A stretch of 15,786 nt of DNA, taken from positions 1 through 15,786 of the forward strand of contig JACCRH010000381.1 of NCBI GenBank assembly GCA_013813675.1, in the 5' to 3' direction. A program made the position numbers and the translations under genes. Origin of the DNA: Gemmatimonadales bacterium. GTDB lineage: Bacteria; Gemmatimonadota; Gemmatimonadetes; Gemmatimonadales; GWC2-71-9. Below the pieces are notes generated by a model. The model was not told the origin of the DNA. It saw only the letters and a program-made list of their open reading frames with translations, and did not search any database. Position 1 is the first letter of the stretch; every line of letters starts with the position of its first letter. Positions 1-4,851 of the stretch are shown here, in pieces.

Positions 1-2
1 CT

Positions 3-152
3 CACCACCGCAAGGCTCGTCGCCGCTGCCGCCCGTTCGGCGTGGGCGCTCGACGTGAGATCCAGGGCCACGGCGTCGCCTACGTTCTGCCGCCAGCCCG
101 CCAGACGGGCCTCGAGACCACCTCCGCGCGATGTCACGTCGGCCGAACGTAG
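3..152 (+). CDS. C-terminal end of a probable OmpR/PhoB-type winged-helix response regulator (partial)
   Basis: The gene enters from the left edge; the frame starting at base 3 runs 49 codons to a TAG at 150-152. An Arg-rich helix (RKARRRCRPFGVG) is followed by HGVAYVLPPA. This looks like the recognition helix and C-terminal wing of OmpR-type effector domains, where a basic helix leads into a strand of the form HGVGYVL. Here the second Gly is Ala, and one residue is missing between the Ile and the His-Gly. About 20 residues of low-complexity tail follow. In the family this domain binds DNA downstream of a phosphorylated receiver; neither the receiver nor the sensor kinase is in view. An antisense frame is also open through this stretch, so the call rests on the motif. 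It could be another winged-helix regulator. Confidence 0.42.
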   Translation, partial: HHRKARRRCRPFGVGARREIQGHGVAYVLPPARQTGLETTSARCHVGRT

Positions 153-172
153 GTCAAGCTGGAACGCGCAGC

Positions 173-188
173 GGTGACTGCTGTCACC
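173..188. promoter_or_regulatory. Perfect 6-bp inverted repeat upstream of the EF-P gene
   Basis: GGTGAC-TGCT-GTCACC forms a perfect 16-bp dyad in the 128-bp gap before the EF-P gene, about 93 bp ahead of its start. It could be an operator half-site pair or a small hairpin; there is no T-run after it. I see no clear -35/-10 pair nearby. A purine-rich GGAGGAAAGGAG follows at 197-208. Confidence 0.3.
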
Positions 189-280
189 CGCCGTCTGGAG
201 GAAAGGAGTGGGCGGTGTATCTTCCACCCTCCGCGAGCACCTCGCCCGCGGGGCGCGACAGACGACAGGAGCGGCCAGCG

Positions 281-838
281 ATGAAGGCGAGCGATATCCG
301 GCGGGGCCACGTGATCATGGTGGAGGGACAGCCCTGCCGGGTGATGGATTTCCAGCATCGAACCCCGGGCAACCTTCGGGCGTTCGTCCAGGTCCGCTTC
401 CGCAACCTGAACTCGGGCAACACTTTCGATACCCGGCTGAGCGCGACGGAATTCGTGGAGGACGCCCGGCTCGACACCAAGGAGCTGCAGGTGCTCTACC
501 GGGACGGGAACGGCGTGCACGTGATGGATGCCGGCACCTACGACCAGTATACCCTCGACGCCGAAGTGATCGGCGACCAGGAGCAGTGGATGGAGCCCGG
601 CCTGACCTTCCAGGTCGAATGGCTCGGCGCCCGTCCCATCGCGATCCAGTTGCCGGCGGTGGCGGAGCTCGAGGTGGTTGAGACCGCGCCCGTCATGAAG
701 ACCGCCACCAAGACGGCCAGTACCAAGCCTGCCAAGCTGAGCAACGGGGTCACCATCCAGGTGCCCGAGTTCATCGGCGAGGGCGAGCGGGTGCGGGTGA
801 ATCCCCGCGAAGGCGTCTACCTGGAGCGCGCCAAGTAG
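281..838 (+). CDS. efp: Elongation factor P family protein (EF-P paralogue with atypical tip loop)
   Basis: A 185-residue EF-P family protein of standard length. EF-P binds the ribosome beside the peptidyl-tRNA and relieves stalling at proline runs. The KOW-like N-terminal domain starts MKASDIRRGHVIMVEG, the central OB domain follows, and the C-terminal domain shows VETAPVMK, then TIQVPEFIGEGERVRVNP. The start ATG has AGGAG at 267-271, nine bases upstream, and lands exactly on the family N-terminus. An in-frame GTG at 215, preceded by GGAGGAAAGGAG, would add 22 residues that do not resemble the family, so it is less likely. The loop reaching the peptidyl-transferase centre reads RTPGNLRAF, where canonical EF-P has PGKGQAF: ungapped, the modified Lys is replaced by Asn31, and the next basic residue is Arg33. 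No EpmA or EarP modification gene is nearby. The VETAP motif also recalls YeiP/EfpL, so this may be a paralogue rather than the main EF-P. Confidence 0.93.
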   Translation: MKASDIRRGHVIMVEGQPCRVMDFQHRTPGNLRAFVQVRFRNLNSGNTFDTRLSATEFVEDARLDTKELQVLYRDGNGVHVMDAGTYDQYTLDAEVIGDQEQWMEPGLTFQVEWLGARPIAIQLPAVAELEVVETAPVMKTATKTASTKPAKLSNGVTIQVPEFIGEGERVRVNPREGVYLERAK

Positions 839-840
839 CG

Positions 841-1018
841 TCGTTCTCCCGCCTGCTGCTAGCCGGGCTGGCCTCGGCCGTACCTCTTCCTCATCACCGA
901 CAACCTGCTGGTACCCACAGTCACCCACGCCCTGTACGATGTCGTCGCCCTGTCGGTCCTGGTAAAGCTGAAAGCCGGCTCGGAGCTCCATCCGGGCGTG
1001 ATCCACCGGCCGGGCTAG
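841..1018 (+). pseudogene. Frameshifted C-terminal remnant of a CPBP (CAAX-protease-like) membrane protein
   Basis: Directly after the EF-P stop, one frame (from 841) reads RLLLAGLASA; the next frame, from about 881, reads YLFLITDNLLVPTVTHALYD, then VVALSVLVK, and stops at TAG 1016-1018. Together these match the end of the CPBP intramembrane protease family: the penultimate helix, then the L-Y-x-x-T-x-N-L-L-x-P-x-x-x-H-A-L-Y-D signature carrying the last catalytic His. The two pieces are in different frames, TAG at 860-862 closes the second frame, and the N-terminal glutamate motif is absent. What remains is therefore only about 55-60 codons of a gene normally over 200 codons. I read this as a decayed gene truncated at its 5' side by whatever placed the EF-P gene here. 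A sequencing indel could explain the frameshift but not the missing N-terminus. Confidence 0.6.
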
Positions 1019-1027
1019 ATTTCGGCC

Positions 1028-1594
1028 GTGGATGCCATCGACGCCATCCAGCGCCGGACCTCGGTCCGCCGCTACCGCTCGGAGCCCGTACCGCGCGAGA
1101 CCATCGAGCGGCTGCTCGACTGTGCGGTCCGGGCGCCCAACCACAAGCTCACCGAGCCCTGGCGGTTCGCCGTCTTGACCGGCGAAGCCAAGGCCACCCT
1201 GGGCGAGATCCGGGCCCGCCACCGGCTCCAGCGCTACGACGAGCCCGCCTCGGACGAGGCGCGCGCGGGCATGGCGAAGGCGCGGCGAGAAACGCTGGAG
1301 ACCCCGGCGGTTCTCGTGATCATGTCGCGGGTCCATCCGGACGAGGTCGTGCGGGAAGAGGACTATGCGTCGGTGATGATGGCCACCGCGAATATCATGA
1401 CCGCGGCGCAATCTTTGGGTCTCGGTACCTATCTCAAGACCGGCGGCGTGATGGGCGATCGGGCGCTGGGCGAACTGGTGGGGCTTCCGGAGGGTTATCG
1501 GATCGTGGGCCTCCTGTCTCTGGGGTATCCCGCCGAGTCGGAATCGCCCCGGCGGCGCCGGCCGGCGGGAGACGTCACGCAGTGGCTCGGGTAG
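1028..1594 (+). CDS. Nitroreductase family FMN oxidoreductase (YdjA-like)
   Basis: A 188-residue single-domain nitroreductase, close to the length of E. coli YdjA. Members bind FMN as dimers and reduce nitro compounds, quinones or related substrates with NAD(P)H; the physiological substrate here is unknown. The family N-terminus (DAIQRRTSVRRYRSEPV) gives the phosphate-binding Arg/Ser cluster at residues 9-15. APNHK at 36-40 followed by EPWRF is typical of the YdjA-type subgroup. The Gly/Thr-rich stretch around 131-140 and IVGLLSLGYP at 159-168 are the usual C-terminal FMN-contact strands. The start is GTG; no good Shine-Dalgarno sequence precedes it, but the conserved N-terminus begins there. 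It lies nine bases after the CPBP remnant stop, so it may once have been cotranscribed with that gene. The C-terminal tail is Arg-rich. Confidence 0.9.
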   Translation: MDAIDAIQRRTSVRRYRSEPVPRETIERLLDCAVRAPNHKLTEPWRFAVLTGEAKATLGEIRARHRLQRYDEPASDEARAGMAKARRETLETPAVLVIMSRVHPDEVVREEDYASVMMATANIMTAAQSLGLGTYLKTGGVMGDRALGELVGLPEGYRIVGLLSLGYPAESESPRRRRPAGDVTQWLG

Positions 1595-1689
1595 CCCGGC
1601 TGTTACGGAAGTACGGTTTTCAAGCTATGTTGCGCGACGCATTCGGCGGCCCCCCTGAGCCGCTTTATCCCCTTGGAAGGAGACTTGAC

Positions 1690-2541
1690 GTGAAAGCCCG
1701 TCTAGCAATCACCCTGGTTGCCTGCTCCCTGTTGACCGGCGGGTTCGCGGTCGCGGCGGCCCAGGACACCTCGGGGGCGCCGGCGCAGGCCACGCAAGAC
1801 TCGGCTGCGCAAGGGTATGCCCCTGCCGACCCCGCCCCGGTGGCGGCGCCCGTTCCGGAGCCGGCACCGGCCGCGGCTGCCACCCCTGCTCCCACACCGT
1901 CGGCCGCGACGGCCGCCGCCGCGGCTCCAAGCCGGGCCGCCGCGTTAAGCTCCCTGGGATTCGTGCAGATTCTGACACCGCGGCCTCCGGAGCGTATCAA
2001 CCGGGCCATCGAGCAGGCCAAGATCGATCAGCGCGAGGCCGATGCCGAATACCGCGAGCTCGAGGGACTCGAGGATCAGGTGAAGGCCATGGTCGAGGTG
2101 AAGAAGCAGGAGGTCTCCACCCTCGATGCTCAGCGGAAGCTGGCTGAGAAGAGCAAGCAGGAGGGGGAGGTCGCCTCCTTCGAGGCCGAGAAGAAGGATG
2201 CCGAACGGCACAAGCAATTCCTGGAGAAGCGAGTCTCGCTGCACCAGGCCGAAAAGGACGCCGCCAAGGCCAGGAAGAACCTGGCCGAATCCACCCAGAA
2301 GGCGCTCGAGCTGGAGCTGCAGTTGACCAACCGGCGCGCCGACCGGGACCGCACCGCCTCGACCGATGCGGCGGCGACGATGCGGCACGAGAACGTGGTT
2401 CGGGAGTTGGAGCGGAAGGTGCTCGATTCCCAGCGGGTCGTGGCGGACCGGGAAAAGCAGGTGGCCGACAAGCACCAGGATATCGCCAAGCGGCGCCTGG
2501 AGCTCTATCAGGCCCAGGCGGCGGCGGTAGGGGGCAGGTAG
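1690..2541 (+). CDS. Exported Ala/Pro-rich, long coiled-coil protein of unknown function
   Basis: I do not recognise a named family. The 283-residue product has three parts. Residues 1-25 are a clean signal peptide (VKARL, a hydrophobic core, then AVAAAQ), suggesting cleavage by signal peptidase I near AAA|Q. Residues 26-86 are an Ala/Pro/Thr-rich disordered linker. Residues 100-278 are almost entirely charged, heptad-like helix (runs such as EKKDAERHKQFLEKR), predicted to be a long periplasmic coiled coil. There is no lipobox Cys after the signal. A longer in-frame reading from 1582 exists, but GTG 1690 has AAGGAG at 1677-1682, seven bases away, and opens directly into the signal sequence. 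A role in the periplasm, for instance as a structural or adaptor protein, is inference from architecture only. A strong hairpin follows at 2561. Confidence 0.8.
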   Translation: MKARLAITLVACSLLTGGFAVAAAQDTSGAPAQATQDSAAQGYAPADPAPVAAPVPEPAPAAAATPAPTPSAATAAAAAPSRAAALSSLGFVQILTPRPPERINRAIEQAKIDQREADAEYRELEGLEDQVKAMVEVKKQEVSTLDAQRKLAEKSKQEGEVASFEAEKKDAERHKQFLEKRVSLHQAEKDAAKARKNLAESTQKALELELQLTNRRADRDRTASTDAAATMRHENVVRELERKVLDSQRVVADREKQVADKHQDIAKRRLELYQAQAAAVGGR

Positions 2542-2556
2542 GCCGTCGCGATCGAA

Positions 2557-3339
2557 TCAGGGCGCCCACCGCGGGGTTTTTCTCGCGGTGGGCGCCTGCG
2601 TTTGCCCTCTCGGGACCGGCTCCAGAAGGTCCAGCAGGCTGCGGGCATCCCGTGGCGCGTGGCCGCCGCGGTCGTTATTGAAGTAGACGTAGCAGTCCTT
2701 CCCGGCCCGTCCAAGGGCGCGAAGCCTTCCGGCCCACAGCTCGAGCTGGTCACGGGTAAAGGCGCCGCCTGCACCCTCGCCCGCGTGCATTCTGATGTAG
2801 GCGAACGAGGCCGTGGTCACCGGGTCCGGATGGACCCGTCCCCCCACCGGGATGCAGAGGGCGACGCCACGGGCTCCCAGCTCCTCGTAGACTTCCGCTG
2901 TGTGCCAAGTGGGGTGGCGGAACTCGATCACCCACCGGTGATCTGCCGGGAGGCTGCCGATGAAGTTTCGTAGGAGGTCGCGGTCCACCTCGAACGTCGG
3001 GGGCAGTTGAAAGAGCACCGGACCGAGCTGGGGACCGAGCCGGAGGGCACGATCCAGAAGGAGCGCGAGCGGCTCAACGGCGTCGCGGAGCCGTCTGACG
3101 TGCGTGATGTAGCGGCTCGCTTTTACCGCGAAGACGAATCCCTCGGGCACCGCATCGCGCCAGCGGTCGAAGGTCTCCGGTTCCGGCAGACGGTAAAACG
3201 GATTATTCAGCTCGACCGTACTAAACTGGGTCGCGTAGTGAGCCAGCTCGTCGCGCTGCCGCAACCCTTGGGGGTAAAACGCCCCTCGGCGCCAGTGCGG
3301 GTAGACGTACCCCGAGGTCCCGATCCAGTGCCCGCTCAG
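2557..3339 (-). CDS. DUF72 family TIM-barrel protein (probable CTG start)
   Basis: About 260 residues, the normal DUF72 length. The family adopts a TIM-barrel-like fold and its biochemical role is not settled; a nuclease-like or metal-dependent activity has been suggested. Family signatures in order: GTSGYVYPHW and FYP (residues 7-23), YATQFSTVELNNPFYRLP (35-52), FAVKASRYITH (70-80), VIEFRHPTW (137-145), AYIRMHAG (180-187) and YVYFNNDRGGHAPRDA (217-232). No ATG, GTG or TTG lies in frame near the conserved N-terminus. Two tandem CTG codons (3342-3340 and 3339-3337) do, directly after AAGGGGAGG, so I place the start at the second CTG. The frame stays open further upstream, but that reads through the leader of the divergent methyltransferase without family similarity. 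The last dozen codons, RKTPRWAP included, are the hairpin at 2561-2596. Confidence 0.88.
   Translation of the reverse strand: MSGHWIGTSGYVYPHWRRGAFYPQGLRQRDELAHYATQFSTVELNNPFYRLPEPETFDRWRDAVPEGFVFAVKASRYITHVRRLRDAVEPLALLLDRALRLGPQLGPVLFQLPPTFEVDRDLLRNFIGSLPADHRWVIEFRHPTWHTAEVYEELGARGVALCIPVGGRVHPDPVTTASFAYIRMHAGEGAGGAFTRDQLELWAGRLRALGRAGKDCYVYFNNDRGGHAPRDARSLLDLLEPVPRGQTQAPTARKTPRWAP
2561..2596. terminator. 13-bp perfect hairpin, likely bidirectional terminator between convergent genes
   Basis: Arms GGCGCCCACCGCG (2561-2573) and CGCGGTGGGCGCC (2584-2596) are perfectly complementary around a 10-base loop that holds a T5 run. It starts 19 bases after the stop of the exported coiled-coil gene. 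The other convergent gene, DUF72, stops at 2557, so the whole hairpin lies inside its last codons. Neither strand has a strong T-tract after the stem (plus strand: TGCGTTTG), so it is an imperfect intrinsic terminator, or an RNA-stabilising 3' structure. Confidence 0.65.
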
Positions 3340-3431
3340 CAGGGCCTCCCCTTGTCCCGATGTCCAAAGCCTTGAATCTTCAGGCTTGGCCGAACCCCGA
3401 GCATCCCAGTCACCGAGCGAGGAGACTCGAC

Positions 3432-3500
3432 ATGACGCCCGTTTCCGCAGGACTTTCGATGGCGGCGCTGGACCCGGCGGTCGCCATGGTGCGGCCGTGA
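3432..3500 (+). CDS. 22-residue leader ORF coupled to the methyltransferase gene
   Basis: ATG at 3432 has GAGGAG at 3419-3424, seven bases upstream, and opens a 22-codon frame, MTPVSAGLSMAALDPAVAMV and two more residues, ending at TGA 3498-3500. That TGA overlaps the GTG start of the methyltransferase (GTGA at 3497-3500). The methyltransferase start has no good Shine-Dalgarno sequence of its own, so this arrangement suggests that translation of the short ORF delivers ribosomes to the downstream gene. The peptide has no recognisable family, no amino-acid run typical of attenuator leaders and no membrane segment. It may be a coupling leader, or the original N-terminus of the methyltransferase separated by a frameshift. 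Confidence 0.5.
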   Translation: MTPVSAGLSMAALDPAVAMVRP

Positions 3501-4129
3501 CGTCGCTCGCCCTCTTCAGCCGCAATTTCATCAAGCATCCGCGCATGCTCGGCTCGCTGATTCCGAGCTCGCGCTTCCTGGTCAATCGGCTGCTCGACCA
3601 GGTGGACTGGGGGAAAGCCGGCACCATCGTGGAGTACGGCCCGGGGGTCGGCACCTTCACCGGCGAAATTCTGCGCCGCCTCAGACCTGACGGCACGGTG
3701 GTGGCCATCGACACCAACCGTGACTTCGCGCGCTACCTGAGCCGCACGTTGCGCGACGACCGGTTGCACGTCGTCGAGGGCTCGGCCGCGGAGGCGCAGG
3801 ACAACCTGCAGGATAGAGGGCTGGCTCGGGCGGACTACGTGATCTCGGGGATCCCCTACTCCACGATGGACCCGGTGCTTCGCGAGCGGATCCTGCGGAC
3901 GACGCATGACGTCCTGCAACCCGACGGCTCGTTTCTGGTGTATCAGTTCACTCGGGCGGTGCTGCCCTACCTGCGCCAGGTCTTCCCTCACGTCCACCAG
4001 GAGTTCGAGCCGCGAAACATCATGCCTGCCCGGCTCTTCTACTGCCGCCGGAGCCCGGACCGCAAGGCGACCAACGGACGGCGCGAGACCCGACCGCGGG
4101 TCCGCACCGCCGCGGATCGCCAGGGCTAG
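3497..4129 (+). CDS. PmtA-like SAM-dependent methyltransferase (phospholipid N-methyltransferase / rRNA adenine dimethylase-like)
   Basis: 210 residues from GTG 3497. FSRNFIKHPRMLGSLIPSSR (7-26) is the amphipathic N-terminus seen in PmtA-type enzymes, which methylate phosphatidylethanolamine at the membrane surface. VEYGPGVGTFTGEIL (45-59) is SAM-binding motif I, VVAIDTN (68-74) carries the acidic ribose ligand, and YVISGIPYST (114-123) corresponds to the catalytic S-G-I/L-P-F/Y-S motif of this group. FLVYQFTRAV follows as the next strand. The C-terminal 25 residues are basic and low complexity. The frame is open upstream to about 3386, but that extension lacks similarity, and the GTGA overlap with the leader ORF supports GTG 3497. 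The gene ends tail to tail with the ferritin-like gene, sharing CTAG. Whether the substrate is a phospholipid or another lipid or small molecule cannot be read from sequence. Confidence 0.85.
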   Translation: MTSLALFSRNFIKHPRMLGSLIPSSRFLVNRLLDQVDWGKAGTIVEYGPGVGTFTGEILRRLRPDGTVVAIDTNRDFARYLSRTLRDDRLHVVEGSAAEAQDNLQDRGLARADYVISGIPYSTMDPVLRERILRTTHDVLQPDGSFLVYQFTRAVLPYLRQVFPHVHQEFEPRNIMPARLFYCRRSPDRKATNGRRETRPRVRTAADRQG

Positions 4130-4734
4130 AGCTCCCGGGCCACGACCGGCTCGCCGGTTCGGGAAGTATTGGAGCGCTGACTTTCCCAGACGCCCTCGAT
4201 CGTCCGCTTGACCTGCGGGACCACGTCCTGCCGCGCCGGCAATCCTTCCTGTTGGAGGAAGCCCACGACGGCGGCGGGGATGAGTCCGGTCAGCCGGCTG
4301 ACCGCTCCGGCATAGTCGATGAACCCCTGCTGGGCGAGCTCGGCGACTTCCCGGTCGTCCAGAGCGAGCCCCGTAGTGTGCAACATGACGTAGCCGATGT
4401 TGGCCAGGCTCAGCGCGGTGTAGTCATCGCGCAGATTCTTGGGCAGGCCTTCGGTTCTCACCAGGTCGATGAGTCCGGCCGCCGCACCCAGAGCTGCCGA
4501 CCCCGCACGCTTCACCGTCTCCTTCACGCCGCCGGCCCCCCGCCGCTCGCTCAATTGCCGGAGATCGGAGATGTGGTGCTCCACCTTCCGGTGGATCTCA
4601 CCCAGCTCGGCGACGACTTCCGGATAGTCCTTCAGATCCTCGAGCTGGCCCTTGATCGCCTTCTCGATATGGTCCTCGAGCGCGAGCATGTCGGTGATAT
4701 AGCTATTGATCGATTCGTTCCTGTCGGGTGCCAC
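4126..4734 (-). CDS. Ferritin-like helical-bundle protein (DUF892/YciE-like N-terminus)
   Basis: 202 residues, all helical in appearance. Residues 9-65 (INSYITDMLALEDHIEKAIK, then EVVAELGEIHRKVEHHISDL) have the spacing of the first two helices of ferritin-like stress proteins such as the DUF892/YciE group, with acidic and His residues that could bind metal (E20, H22, E24, E46, H48, E52, H53, H54). A Gly/Ala-rich segment at 78-92 and further helices ending near VKRTIEGVWES follow. The start is GTG 4734-4732, with GGAGG on the minus strand a few bases upstream; reading on beyond it would run into the divergent regulatory region. Members of related families often respond to stress and store or scavenge metal, but function here is inferred from shape only. 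The stop TAG shares its bases with the methyltransferase stop. Confidence 0.65.
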   Translation of the reverse strand: MAPDRNESINSYITDMLALEDHIEKAIKGQLEDLKDYPEVVAELGEIHRKVEHHISDLRQLSERRGAGGVKETVKRAGSAALGAAAGLIDLVRTEGLPKNLRDDYTALSLANIGYVMLHTTGLALDDREVAELAQQGFIDYAGAVSRLTGLIPAAVVGFLQQEGLPARQDVVPQVKRTIEGVWESQRSNTSRTGEPVVAREL

Positions 4735-4776
4735 GATACCTCCACGAGTTTGATGAGCTCTGTGTATTCTGGTCGA

Positions 4777-4793
4777 CTCGCCTAATAGGCGAG
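4777..4793. promoter_or_regulatory. 17-bp perfect palindrome in a divergent intergenic region
   Basis: CTCGCCTA-A-TAGGCGAG is a perfect dyad with 8-bp arms and a 1-bp centre. It sits 42 bp upstream of the ferritin-like gene (-) and 58 bp upstream of the permease gene (+). A TATGAT hexamer at 4802-4807 is a good -10 for the permease, and the dyad then covers the expected -35 area. This is the geometry of an operator for a dimeric regulator. With only 1 bp at its centre it is a poor RNA hairpin, so a DNA site is the better reading. Confidence 0.5.
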
Positions 4794-4851
4794 AACTGCA
4801 GTATGATGCAAAGCGGTGGTCGGGTCTGTGGGGAGTATCACCAGGAGGTCC

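Noticed and set aside
134..1411. A 425-codon open frame on the minus strand
   Set aside because: It runs antisense to the EF-P and nitroreductase genes, both clearly coding on the plus strand; its translation is low-complexity Gly/Arg/His-rich. It is a by-product of high GC.
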